Of a stretch of 64,000 nucleotides of DNA, positions 33,439 to 41,821 are shown piece after piece. Source of the stretch: Alphaproteobacteria bacterium (GTDB lineage: Bacteria > Myxococcota_A > UBA796 > UBA2385); the NCBI GenBank assembly GCA_020632755.1, contig JACKEY010000004.1:186001-250000 (forward strand), written 5' to 3'. Within the stretch, counting starts at the first letter, position 1, and every line of letters starts with the position of its first letter. Below the pieces are notes generated by a model. It ran no database searches. It worked only from the letters and a program-made list of their open reading frames with translations, and was not told the origin of the DNA. The translations under genes were made by a program, and so were the position numbers.

Positions 33439-34896
33439 GCAGCCGCGGACGTCGCTGGCGTAGGGCGTCTCGTCCTCGTCCACGACGAAGCCCTGGGGCC
33501 AGCGCACGTAGCCGACCTCCCACAGCTCGTTGTGGGTCATGTCGCGGCGCCAGACCTCGACCTGTTCTCCGGCGACGTAGACGCGCACGGTGGCTTCCAC
33601 CTGGCCGGCGCCGTCGTCCTGGAAGTAGTGGACGCGCACGAAGTACTCGCCGTCGGCCGGATCGCTGATGTGGATGCTCTCGGGGCCGCCGCCGTGGTCG
33701 GCGTCCAGCGCCAGCAGCGGGTCGTCGGAGCTGTCACCGCCGGTGCCCCAGTCGGGGTTCTTGTTGCACCAGCAGCAGTCGGCCGACAGGTTCCAGGTGC
33801 CGCCGGCGTCGTCGCGGACCAGGTGCAGGTCGAGATCGGCGTCGTCTTCGTCCCAGGACAGCAGCACGTAGACGTCGTCGGCGGGGATGGCCTGGACCGT
33901 GTGCAGGGCGGTCGCGGAGGCCACGCCGTCGGTGTTGAACACCTGCAGCGCGACCGTGTAGCTGCCGGCCGTGTCCATGGTCAGGAAGGGCGCGGACAGG
34001 GCGGTGTTCGACAGGGTGGCGATGCTGGCTTCGGGCTGCTCGAGCAGGGTCCAGCTGTAGGTGAGCGGCGTGAGGCCGCCGGGGTCGTAGGACCCCGTGC
34101 CGTCCATGATGACGGTCTCGCTCGGCGCGCCCACGGTGGGGCCGGCGATGATGGCGACCGGGTAGCTGGACACGCCGCCGCCGTTGCCCGCCAGCGACAC
34201 CGTGAGCTCGGGATCGTCGGGGTCGTTGCTCAGCAGGGTGAAGGTGCCTTCGTCGCCGTCGGTGGTCTCGGGCGTGTACTCCATCAGGACGGTGAAGCTG
34301 CCGTTGACGCCGATGGTCTCGCCGCGGGGGTCGGTCACCGCGGTGAAGGCGCCGGAGCCGCCCTGGGGGCTGGACGCTTCGATGACGAGCGGGCTGTCGC
34401 CCTGGTTGCGGATGGTGAAGACCGCGGTCTCCGAGTCGCCGACCTCGACGTCGCCGAAGTCCAGGCTGGTCTTGTCCAGCACCAGGTCCGGCCCGCCGTT
34501 GCCGCCTTCGCCGGTGACGGGCACTGCGACCAGCGGCCGCTCGGGGTCGTTGCTGCCGATCAGCAGCTCGCCGCTGTAGGTGGTCAGATCGTCGGGCTCG
34601 AAGGTGACGAGCACGGTCTCGGAGCTGCTGGCGTCCAGGTCGAGCTGGGCCGGCATCACCGTGTAGGCGGCGGCCGCGGGCCCGTCGGCCATCGAGATGT
34701 CGCTGATCGAGAGCGGCCCGGCGCCGGCGTTGACGATCTGCAGCTCGAGGGTGCCGCCTTCGCCGATGACCACGCGGCCGAAGTCCAGCGACTCGGGCGC
34801 GACGGCCATGTCGGGGATCAGCCGGTTGATGTTGGTGTCGGGCCCGCAGGCGGCCAGCAGCAGTCCGACCAGGGGCAGGGCGACGCGGCGGGACAT
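33433..34896 (-). CDS. ASH/PKD-domain lipoprotein with CCxCN C-terminal domain (paralogue B)
   Basis: This 487-residue lipoprotein has lipobox LLAAC at about residues 13-17. Residues of about 35-125 and 135-235 are two ASH-like (ASPM-SPD-2-Hydin) immunoglobulin domains (LDFGRVVIGE, LDFGDVEVGD). A PKD-like domain is at about 245-335 (DGTGSYDPGG). The last 150 residues resemble DUF2135/YfaP (SWDEDDADLDLHL, GPESIHI, GEYFVRVHYF) with an inserted motif CCWCNKNPDWG. Its ATG overlaps the stop of the paralogue upstream (TGATG), so the pair is translationally coupled. Probably a surface binding protein; the ligand is unknown. Confidence 0.85.
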   Translation of the reverse strand: MSRRVALPLVGLLLAACGPDTNINRLIPDMAVAPESLDFGRVVIGEGGTLELQIVNAGAGPLSISDISMADGPAAAAYTVMPAQLDLDASSSETVLVTFEPDDLTTYSGELLIGSNDPERPLVAVPVTGEGGNGGPDLVLDKTSLDFGDVEVGDSETAVFTIRNQGDSPLVIEASSPQGGSGAFTAVTDPRGETIGVNGSFTVLMEYTPETTDGDEGTFTLLSNDPDDPELTVSLAGNGGGVSSYPVAIIAGPTVGAPSETVIMDGTGSYDPGGLTPLTYSWTLLEQPEASIATLSNTALSAPFLTMDTAGSYTVALQVFNTDGVASATALHTVQAIPADDVYVLLSWDEDDADLDLHLVRDDAGGTWNLSADCCWCNKNPDWGTGGDSSDDPLLALDADHGGGPESIHISDPADGEYFVRVHYFQDDGAGQVEATVRVYVAGEQVEVWRRDMTHNELWEVGYVRWPQGFVVDEDETPYASDVRGCQ

Positions 34897-36374
34897 CACT
34901 GGCACTCCCGATGGGGCGAGTTGTAGGGGTCGGCGTTGTCTTCGATGACCGAGCCGTCGCTGGTGTCGACCCAGGCGACATCCCAGACCTGGTTCTGGGT
35001 CAGGACCTTGCTGTAGGTCGCGGCTTCTTCGCCGCCGACGTAGATCTTGACGGTCGCTTCGGTCGGGCCGCCCGAGTTGTCGATGAAGTAGTGCACCCGG
35101 ATGTAGTACAGGCCGTCGACCGGGTCCTCGATGTTGATGTTCTCGGGGCCGTAGCCGACCCGGTTGTCCAGCGCGAGCAGCGGATCGTCGGCGTCGCCGC
35201 TCTCGCCCCAGCGCGGGTTCGGGTTGCAGAAGCAGCAGTCTTCGGGCGACTCGAAGTAGTTGTCCGGGTCGTCCTGGACGAGGTGCAGGTCGAGGTCGGA
35301 GTTGCCCGTGTTCCAGGACATGATCACGTAGAGGTCGTCGACCGGGATGGCGGCGACCGAGTGCGCGACGGTGTCCGAGCGCAGGCCGATCGAGTTCTCG
35401 ACGGTGAGCAGGGCCGTGTAGGTGCCGGCTGCATCGAGGAACATCGACGGTGCGGCGGCGCTCGGATCGCTGATCCGGGTGGTGCTGACGCCCGGCTGGT
35501 CGAGGAGCACCCACTCGTAGGACAGCGGCTCGTAGCCCTGGGGGTCGTAGGAGCTCGAGCCGTCCAGCAGCAGCGTGTCGAGGGGGGCCGCCGTCGTGTC
35601 GGCCTCGATGATCGCCACCGGGTAGTTGTAGTCGCCGCCCCCGTTGCCGATGAACAGCACGTTCAGCTCGGGCTCGAGGGGGTCGTTGCTGACGACCTTG
35701 TACTGGCCCCACTCGCCGAGCGTGCTGTCGGGCTCGTACTGGACGATCACCGGGAAGCTGCCGCCCGGCTCGATGACCGCGCCGACCGGGTCCGAGAGCA
35801 GGGTGAAGGCGTCGTCGCCGGTCTGGCCGCTGCCGTCGAGGATCTCGAGGGGGCCGGTGCCGGAGTTGGTGATCGTGAAGGCGGCCTGCTCGGTCTCGAA
35901 GGCGTCGACCTCGCCGAAGTCCAGGGCGAGGGTGTCGATGGACAGCTCGGGCACGGGGCCGTCGATGCCCTCGGCCAGGATCGGCACGGAGATCAGCGGG
36001 CGGTCGGGGTCGTCCGACTCGATCACCAGCGAGGTGCCGTAGTCGACGTAGGTGTCGGGCGCGAAGGTCACCAGCACGGCCACGCTCTCGTCGGGGCCGA
36101 GGGTGGCGGTGGCCGGCGTCACGGTGAAGGCCGCGGGGCGCGAGGTGTTCTCGGCCAGCGCGATGCTGCTGATCGTCAGGTCGGCGCGGCCGGCGTTGAT
36201 GACCTGCAGCTCCTGGGAGGAGGAGTAGGGGACCACCACCTCGCCGAGCTCGAGCGTGTCGGGCGCGACGACGATCTCGGGGTACAGCTTGTTGAGGTTG
36301 TTGTCGGGGCCGCCGTCGCAGGCGGCCAGGGCGAGCACCCCGCAGAGGGGCCCCGCGCGCAGGCGGTGGACCAT
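34896..36374 (-). CDS. ASH/PKD-domain lipoprotein with CCxCN C-terminal domain (paralogue A)
   Basis: This 492-residue lipoprotein is a tandem paralogue of the next gene. The lipobox is LAAC, followed by an acidic CDGGPDNNLNKLYPE segment. Two ASH-like domains (LELGEVVVP, LDFGEVDAF), a PKD-like domain (DGSSSYDPQG) and the DUF2135-like end with CCFCNPNPRWG follow in the same order as in paralogue B. GAGGAG five bases ahead supports the ATG at 36374. The two proteins differ widely outside the motifs, so the duplication is old and both copies have been kept. Confidence 0.85.
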   Translation of the reverse strand: MVHRLRAGPLCGVLALAACDGGPDNNLNKLYPEIVVAPDTLELGEVVVPYSSSQELQVINAGRADLTISSIALAENTSRPAAFTVTPATATLGPDESVAVLVTFAPDTYVDYGTSLVIESDDPDRPLISVPILAEGIDGPVPELSIDTLALDFGEVDAFETEQAAFTITNSGTGPLEILDGSGQTGDDAFTLLSDPVGAVIEPGGSFPVIVQYEPDSTLGEWGQYKVVSNDPLEPELNVLFIGNGGGDYNYPVAIIEADTTAAPLDTLLLDGSSSYDPQGYEPLSYEWVLLDQPGVSTTRISDPSAAAPSMFLDAAGTYTALLTVENSIGLRSDTVAHSVAAIPVDDLYVIMSWNTGNSDLDLHLVQDDPDNYFESPEDCCFCNPNPRWGESGDADDPLLALDNRVGYGPENINIEDPVDGLYYIRVHYFIDNSGGPTEATVKIYVGGEEAATYSKVLTQNQVWDVAWVDTSDGSVIEDNADPYNSPHRECQ

Positions 36375-36477
36375 GTCGTCTCCTCGATGACGCGGAGGAT
36401 ATCGCCCCGGCGCGGCCGTCGCTCGTGCATCGGCCTGCTCCCTCGCACATCGGACCCCAGGCCGCGGGGACAGCGGT

Positions 36478-36483
36478 TATCGT
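36478..36483 (+). promoter_or_regulatory. Candidate -10 element TATCGT for a leaderless start
   Basis: GGTTATCGT ends six bases before the ATG at 36490, which would put the transcript start at the ATG. The spacing is identical to that at 20273-20278. No Shine-Dalgarno site precedes this gene. Confidence 0.4.
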
Positions 36484-36489
36484 GGCGCC

Positions 36490-37458
36490 ATGACCTCCCT
36501 CCTGCTGCTCCTCGTCGCCTGCAACGGTCAGGCCTGCGTCCCCGTCCCGCCGATCGACGATCCGACCGACGACGACGGATCGTCCGGCGACTCCGGGCAG
36601 ACGAGCGAAGACACCGGCGACACCGGCCCGGTCGACACCGGGCCCCCGCCTCCCTGCGATCAGCCCGAGGTCGAGCCGAACAATCCCTACACCCAGGCCA
36701 CCGAGCTGCAGCTCGAGAAGTGGGCCTGCGGCACCTTCTCGGACGAAGACGACATCGCCGAGATCTACACCTTCGAGAACCCCGAGGCCGGCTGGCTGCG
36801 GGTGTGGGCCCGGGCCTTCGAGATCGGCAGCGTGGCCGACATCACGGTGTCCCTGTCCAGCAGCGACGGCCCCTACGGAGCGTCGCGGCTGAGCAACCCC
36901 GACAGCACCGACGCCGAGCTCGTCTTCCCCGTCGACGACGACTACGAGTTCTACGTCACCCTGTCCGAGCAGTACACCCGCTACGGCGTCGGCTACCGCT
37001 GGGAGCTGATGGCCAGCATGGTCAAGCCGCCGACCGAGTGGGACGTCGAAGAAGGCGACACCACGACCAACGACACCATGTCCGGCGCCCAGATGCTCGA
37101 GAACCACCAGCGCGTGCTGGGCATCATGGACTCGACCATCGACCTGGACTGGTACGCCATCGAGCTCCCCGACGAGCGGGTCGACATCACCATCGACATC
37201 GACGCCTGGTACCTGGGCTCTCCCGCCGACGTGCGGGTCGAGCTCTACAAGCCCGACGGCACCTACTTCCGCGGCGACTCCTACAGCAACGAGTCCGGCT
37301 ACTCCGACCTGGACCCGTACCTGACCGCCAGCCCGAACGCAGGCGGCGCCTGGGGCATCAAGATCCTGCCCGAGGTCGACGGCAACGGGAACAGCGAAGG
37401 CGGCGGTGGCGCGGCCTTCTGGTACGTGGTCGACGTGTCCTGGGAAGCGACCGAGTAG
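36490..37458 (+). CDS. Lipoprotein with two PPC-like domains
   Basis: This 322-residue lipoprotein has a very short signal ending in LLVAC (Cys at about residue 11). An Asp/Gly/Thr-rich spacer (about 20-55) leads to the PPC-type opening PEVEPNNPYTQATEL. The first beta-sandwich covers about 60-180. A second one (about 195-320; DTTTNDTMSGAQ, STIDLDWYAIEL) repeats the pattern. Bacterial pre-peptidase C-terminal (PPC) domains help secretion or substrate binding. No protease domain is attached here. It is divergent from the ASH/PKD lipoprotein pair. Confidence 0.8.
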   Translation: MTSLLLLLVACNGQACVPVPPIDDPTDDDGSSGDSGQTSEDTGDTGPVDTGPPPPCDQPEVEPNNPYTQATELQLEKWACGTFSDEDDIAEIYTFENPEAGWLRVWARAFEIGSVADITVSLSSSDGPYGASRLSNPDSTDAELVFPVDDDYEFYVTLSEQYTRYGVGYRWELMASMVKPPTEWDVEEGDTTTNDTMSGAQMLENHQRVLGIMDSTIDLDWYAIELPDERVDITIDIDAWYLGSPADVRVELYKPDGTYFRGDSYSNESGYSDLDPYLTASPNAGGAWGIKILPEVDGNGNSEGGGGAAFWYVVDVSWEATE

Positions 37459-37471
37459 GCCCGGCGCGCCC

Positions 37472-38017
37472 TCAGCGGCCGAGCATGCCGTCGCGCAGCT
37501 TCTTGCTGGCGGGCTGCTCGCCCAGGTAGATGCGCCAGATGGCCTGCATGAAGTCGGCGCCTTCGACGGTGCCCTTCGACGAACCGTTGACGACCAGGGT
37601 CGTGCCCTTGCCCGGCTGGTAGTCCAGCACCACGACGTCGCCCTTGTGGGCGTCGACCAGCCAGCCCTCGAGCTTGGCCATGCGCGGGGCGAGGGCTTCG
37701 GTGGCGCCGATCTTCTCGAGGCCCTCGTGGAAGGTCTCGGCCATCTGGGCGCGGGTCACTTCCTTGTAGATGAAGTGCATCGCGATGCGCTTGGGCGCGT
37801 CCAGGGTGATGGCGGCTTCGGCGTCCTGGGTCTTCTGCGGCAGGTAGAGGGCGCCGACGTAGACGTCGACGAAGTACTTCTCGCGCAGGCCGACGCCGTT
37901 GAGGACGAGCGTCTGGCCGGCCACGCTGGCGTCGTCGGCGACGGTCACGCCGGCGAGCTCGGCGGCGGGGGCGGGCGGCGACAGGAACAGGAGGGCGGAG
38001 AGCAGGGCGGCGTGCAT
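37472..38017 (-). CDS. Chalcone isomerase-like periplasmic protein
   Basis: This 181-residue protein has a signal peptide cut near PAPAAE. The remainder matches the bacterial chalcone-isomerase-like family (PF16036-type): LNGVGLREKYFVDVYVGALYLP, MHFIYKEVTRAQM and FMQAIWRIYLGEQPA. These bacterial proteins keep the fold but generally not the plant enzyme's activity, and their function is open. A TACCCT -10-like element is present about 21 bases upstream on the minus strand. It is convergent with the PPC lipoprotein gene. Confidence 0.85.
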   Translation of the reverse strand: MHAALLSALLFLSPPAPAAELAGVTVADDASVAGQTLVLNGVGLREKYFVDVYVGALYLPQKTQDAEAAITLDAPKRIAMHFIYKEVTRAQMAETFHEGLEKIGATEALAPRMAKLEGWLVDAHKGDVVVLDYQPGKGTTLVVNGSSKGTVEGADFMQAIWRIYLGEQPASKKLRDGMLGR

Positions 38018-38101
38018 GGGGGCTCCGGGGGTCCCGAGAGGGTAGCGGAGGTCAGGACCCCACAGGGGCGGCGAGGCGTCCCCGCGGCAGCCCGACGGTG
38101 C

Positions 38102-39307
38102 TCAGCAGGGGTCGTTCTCGAACCCGGGGGTGCCCGGCTCGCCGCTGGTGGTGACGACCGTGGTCTGGTCGCACCAGCGGCTCTTGTCGTCGTTGTCCCC
38201 GGCGTCGAGGTAGCGGGGGTCCAGGCCCAGCGCGACGCCGGGCGTGTACCACTCGTCGTCGTAGTGCAGCCAGTCGATCTCGACGCTGTCGGGGCGCATC
38301 AGCACGACCTCGTCCGGGGCGTTGGCCAGGGCCAGGCCCGGCGTGTCGGGGTCGCGCAGGAACCAGCCGTCACAGGGCACCCCGCCGTTGATGGCGGTGC
38401 TCAGGTCGGCGCAGAGCACGAAGTAGTCGTGCGGCTCGACGACCATCGAGCCCTCGAGCACCCAGAAGTCGAAGTCGTCGTCGCGGAAGGTGTAGCCGGC
38501 GATCTCGATGCGCGAGCCCGACGTGTTGTACAGCTCGACCCACTCACCGACCTCGTCCGCGACGGCCTGGGGGTTGATCATCATCTCGCTGAACACCAGG
38601 TCGCCGGGCTCGGCGTCTTCGGGCTCGTCGGGGGGCAGCTCGACCTCTTCGCCGATCACGACGGAGATGGTGTCGGTGCCGATCTCGCCGTCGGTGTCGG
38701 TGACGGTGAGGGTGACCATGTGGGTGCCCTCGGTCGACAGGGAGCTGACCAGCACGGTCTCGCCGTCGGCGCTGATCTCGCCGTCCAGCGGGCCCTCGAG
38801 GTCGCTGCTCCAGGCGAAGACCAGGTCGTCGGGGTCGGTCCAGGTGTCGGTGGCCGTGCCCTGGAAGGTGATGGTCTCACCCACGTCGAAGGCGCTGGCG
38901 TCCGCGGGGGCCGTGATGGTGACGGCGGGGGCGCCGAGCGGACCCCAGAGCGTGTACTCGAGCACGTCGTCGCCGTAGTCCCCGTCCGTGTCGAGCACGG
39001 CGAGCCGCACGACCTGCGGCCCGGGCGCGAACAGGTCGGGGTCGATCTCCGTCGCCACGTCGCCGGCGGCGTCGGCCGAGGCCGAGACCTCGAGCTCGCC
39101 GATCTCCCACCACACCGTCATGCTGTCGGGGCTGTCGAAGTCGTCGCCGACCACGCCGGTCAGGGTGACGAGGTCGCCTTCCTGGCGCCAGATCGCGTCG
39201 ACTTCGGGGCCGGTGATGCGGGCGGTCGGCGGCGAGGGGATGCGCCCGAGCTTGGTGTCGGAGCCGCAGCCCAGGACCAGGGACAGGGCGAGGAGGGGGA
39301 GGGCCAT
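38102..39307 (-). CDS. Lipoprotein with Ig-like domains and a lamin-tail domain
   Basis: This 401-residue lipoprotein has lipobox VLGC at residues 11-14. GGAAGGA ahead of the ATG at 39307 supports this start. Two Ig/PKD-like domains (about 25-115 and 120-215; VGDDFDSPDSMTVWWEI, AFDVGETITFQG) precede a lamin-tail domain at about 230-390. The latter has the typical start GDLVFSEMMINPQ, WVELYN and YFVLC. Bacterial lamin-tail domains occur in secreted nucleases and surface proteins. No nuclease motif is seen here. The C-terminus ends in Cys. Confidence 0.82.
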   Translation of the reverse strand: MALPLLALSLVLGCGSDTKLGRIPSPPTARITGPEVDAIWRQEGDLVTLTGVVGDDFDSPDSMTVWWEIGELEVSASADAAGDVATEIDPDLFAPGPQVVRLAVLDTDGDYGDDVLEYTLWGPLGAPAVTITAPADASAFDVGETITFQGTATDTWTDPDDLVFAWSSDLEGPLDGEISADGETVLVSSLSTEGTHMVTLTVTDTDGEIGTDTISVVIGEEVELPPDEPEDAEPGDLVFSEMMINPQAVADEVGEWVELYNTSGSRIEIAGYTFRDDDFDFWVLEGSMVVEPHDYFVLCADLSTAINGGVPCDGWFLRDPDTPGLALANAPDEVVLMRPDSVEIDWLHYDDEWYTPGVALGLDPRYLDAGDNDDKSRWCDQTTVVTTSGEPGTPGFENDPC

Positions 39308-39427
39308 GATTCCTTCCAGGTCGACGAAGCGGCCGCATATCGAGGATGGAGCCTGCGCGGAGCCGAATTCACGGGGCTGTCGCCGGGACGAGGAGGCCGC
39401 CGGGAGGGCGCCTTCGTCCACGTCGCA

Positions 39428-39433
39428 TAGGGT
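39428..39433 (+). promoter_or_regulatory. Candidate -10 element TAGGGT for a near-leaderless start
   Basis: CATAGGGT ends seven bases before the ATG at 39441. The gene has no ribosome binding site, in line with a leaderless mRNA. Confidence 0.35.
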
Positions 39434-39440
39434 GTCCGAG

Positions 39441-40181
39441 ATGGACGCCACCCGCCGCCTGGTCATCGCCCACGAGGGGCGGGGCCGCATGAACCCGCTC
39501 GGCTTCACGGCCGTCAACGGGCTGGTCGATGCCCTGGCGCTGCGGCCCGGGGCGCGGGTGCTGGAGCTGTGCTGCGGCAAGGCCGACGCGCTGGTCGAGG
39601 TGGTCAGCTGGTCGCCCGGGGTGAGTGGCGTGGGCGTGGACCGGGTCGAGGCGCTGCTGGCCGCGGGGAGGGCCGCGGCCGACCGCGAGGGGGTGGGGGA
39701 CCGGGTGCAGCTGCAGCAGGGCGATGCCCGCGACACCGTGCGCAGCGCGCGGGGGCTGCACGTGGTGCTGTGCATCGGCGCGCGGCCCTGGGGCTCGCTG
39801 GAGGACGCGGTGCAGGCGTTGCTGCCGACGCTGCGGCCGGGCGGCCGGCTGGTGCTGGGCGGCGAGTACCGGTCCGGCCCGGTGCCGCCCGGCTGGATCG
39901 ACTTCCTGGACGGCGAGGACGATCGGCGTGACCTGGCCGACAGCCTGGGGGTCGGCGCAGCGGCGGGGCTGGACCTGGAGTACTGGGCGGTGGCGTCGCC
40001 GCAGGAGCTCGACGCCTACGAAGGCGAGACCCTGCGGGCCTGCTTGTCGTGGGCGCGCAGCCACGCCTCGGACCCGGCGGCCGAGGGACTCGCCCTGTCC
40101 GCGCGGCGGTGGCGGGACGCCTGGCTGCGGCACGGCCGCGACAACGCCGGCTACTTCCTGGCATCCTGGCGCAAGCCATGA
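39441..40181 (+). CDS. Class I SAM-dependent methyltransferase
   Basis: This 246-residue cytoplasmic protein has motif I VLELCCGKADALVEVV at about 33-48, an acidic motif II end (GVGVDRVEALLAAG), and VLCIGARPWGSLEDAV plus LRPGGRLVLGGEY typical of this Rossmann fold. It resembles small-molecule methyltransferases more than rRNA enzymes. The C-terminal part has an aromatic and charged helix region, SARRWRDAWLRHGRDNAGYF. The stop overlaps the ATG of the STN-domain gene (ATGA), so the two are coupled although their activities look unrelated. Confidence 0.88.
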   Translation: MDATRRLVIAHEGRGRMNPLGFTAVNGLVDALALRPGARVLELCCGKADALVEVVSWSPGVSGVGVDRVEALLAAGRAAADREGVGDRVQLQQGDARDTVRSARGLHVVLCIGARPWGSLEDAVQALLPTLRPGGRLVLGGEYRSGPVPPGWIDFLDGEDDRRDLADSLGVGAAAGLDLEYWAVASPQELDAYEGETLRACLSWARSHASDPAAEGLALSARRWRDAWLRHGRDNAGYFLASWRKP

Positions 40182-40528
40182 ACCTCCTCCTCGCCGCCCT
40201 GCTGTCCTCCTCCTCCCCCGCCGCCGAGCTGGTGCTCGCCGTCGGCCCCGACGGAGAGGTCGTGCAGGCGGCGCCCACCGCCCCGCCCATCTCGATCGAC
40301 GTCGTCGATGCGGACATCCGATCGGTGCTGCGCCTGTTCGGCGAACACGCCGGCGTCAACTTCGTGCTCGACGACAGCGTGCAGGGCCGGGTCACGGCGA
40401 CGCTGAAGGACGTGCCCTGGGACCAGGCGCTGGCAGCCATCCTGCTCACCCAGGGCCTCGGTGCCGTGCCGATGACCTACGAGCAGGACGCCGCGGTCTG
40501 GGTCGTCGAGCCCCTGCAGGCCCGGTAG
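40178..40528 (+). CDS. Orphan secretin/STN-domain exported protein
   Basis: This 116-residue protein has a short signal peptide (cut near SPAAE). The remaining 95 residues are a secretin and TonB N-terminus (STN) domain: ISIDVVDADIRSVLRLFGEHAGVNFVLDDSVQGRVTATL followed by the amphipathic helix VPWDQALAAILLTQGL. In PilQ, GspD and FpvA-like proteins this domain precedes a secretin or barrel. Here nothing follows, and no downstream secretin is found. The ATG overlaps the stop of the methyltransferase gene. It may be a free periplasmic adaptor for a secretin encoded elsewhere. Confidence 0.82.
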   Translation: MNLLLAALLSSSSPAAELVLAVGPDGEVVQAAPTAPPISIDVVDADIRSVLRLFGEHAGVNFVLDDSVQGRVTATLKDVPWDQALAAILLTQGLGAVPMTYEQDAAVWVVEPLQAR

Positions 40529-40576
40529 CGCGCGGGGGACGGGGCGATCGACGCTGCGGGTCCTCCGTGCGGGCGC

Positions 40577-40582
40577 TACCCT
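40577..40582 (+). promoter_or_regulatory. Candidate -10 element TACCCT
   Basis: GCTACCCT lies 55 bases before the ATG at 40638 in the 109-bp gap after the STN gene. The -35 region is unclear. The downstream gene has a good GGAGGAG ribosome binding site. Confidence 0.3.
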
Positions 40583-40637
40583 TCCCCATTAGAGCGGCGG
40601 CCCGCAGCCCTGTCCCGGGGCCGCCCTGGAGGAGACC

Positions 40638-41717
40638 ATGACCGTGCGCAGCTCGCACCTCGCCGTCCTCGCCGTCATCGGCCTGGGCCTGACCACCACC
40701 ATCGCCTGCAAGGACAAGGGCGACGACACCGGCGGCATCGGGTCGGACGACGGCACCGGCGACGACGGCACCGGCACCGACACCGACAGCGGCGCCACCG
40801 ACACCGACGGCGGCACGACCGACTGCGAGGTCGACATCGACAGCCTCGAGCCCGACGACGGCGACACCGGCGTCTACTGGCGCGACCCGATGGAGGTCAC
40901 CCTCGACGGCGCGACCGATCCCTCCAACGTCACCTTCACGCTGACCGACAGTGGTGGCGCGGCGATCCCCGTCACCGCCAGCTGGTCCGAAGGCGGCCTG
41001 GTCGCCACCCTGACCGCCGGCGACGGCATGACCGGCAACGAGACCTACACCCTGCAGGTCGACGTCTGCGGCAACAGCGCCAGCACCAGCTTCACGACCA
41101 GCGCCTACGGCCTGCCGCTCGAGGGCGACCCCGTGTCGCTCAAGGACACGGCCTTCTACTTCGACCTGCCGGGCGCCACCTTCGTGCAGCCCCCGGGCGT
41201 CGGCGCGCTGCTGGCGACCTTCCTCGACGTGCCGATCATCCTGGGCATCACCGACGTGAGCAGCACCCAGATCGACCTGCTCGGCGCCCAGGGCGAACGC
41301 AACGACGCCGACGAGTGGATCCAGGATCTGGCCCAGGTCACCTGGGACTTCCCGGTCGCCGACTTCGGCACCTCGCCCTACTTCGAGGCCGAAGCCGCCG
41401 AGATCGTCATCGGGTACAGCTACGGCGGCGACATCTACGAGATCCCCGTCTACAACTTCCACGTCGAGGGCACCTTCTCGGCGGACGGCACGCGGATCGG
41501 CGGCGGCCGGGCCATCGGCAAGGGCGACACCCGCAACATGGGTCCGCTGCTGGGTGCTGGCGACGAGCCCGACGCCGTCTGCGAGTTCCTGGGCACTGTC
41601 GGCCTGGTCTGCGAAGACTGCGGCGACGGCAACGAGACCTGCATCACCCTGGAAGCGCTCTTCCCCGAAGCCCCGGTGCTGCCGGGCGTGACGGTGGTCG
41701 AGATCCTGGCCGACTGA
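40638..41717 (+). CDS. Lipoprotein with Ig-like fold and Asp/Thr/Gly linker
   Basis: This 359-residue lipoprotein has lipobox TIAC (Cys at about residue 24). GGAGGAG lies six bases before the ATG. Residues 25-62 are an Asp/Gly/Thr spacer. Residues of about 62-155 look like an SbsA-type Ig domain (LEPDDGDTGVYWRDPMEVTL). The C-terminal 200 residues contain repeated aliphatic strands and CEFLGTVGLVCEDCGDGNETC near the end, so disulfides are likely. No enzyme motif was recognised. Confidence 0.78.
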   Translation: MTVRSSHLAVLAVIGLGLTTTIACKDKGDDTGGIGSDDGTGDDGTGTDTDSGATDTDGGTTDCEVDIDSLEPDDGDTGVYWRDPMEVTLDGATDPSNVTFTLTDSGGAAIPVTASWSEGGLVATLTAGDGMTGNETYTLQVDVCGNSASTSFTTSAYGLPLEGDPVSLKDTAFYFDLPGATFVQPPGVGALLATFLDVPIILGITDVSSTQIDLLGAQGERNDADEWIQDLAQVTWDFPVADFGTSPYFEAEAAEIVIGYSYGGDIYEIPVYNFHVEGTFSADGTRIGGGRAIGKGDTRNMGPLLGAGDEPDAVCEFLGTVGLVCEDCGDGNETCITLEALFPEAPVLPGVTVVEILAD

Positions 41718-41821
41718 GCCGGTCCTCGGACCCCCTTCTGCGAGGCGACTGTGGCGAACGGTCGCCTCGCGTCGTCTCGGGGCATGGTTAGACGCAGGCT
41801 TCACCCTCCCAGGAGGCCGTG

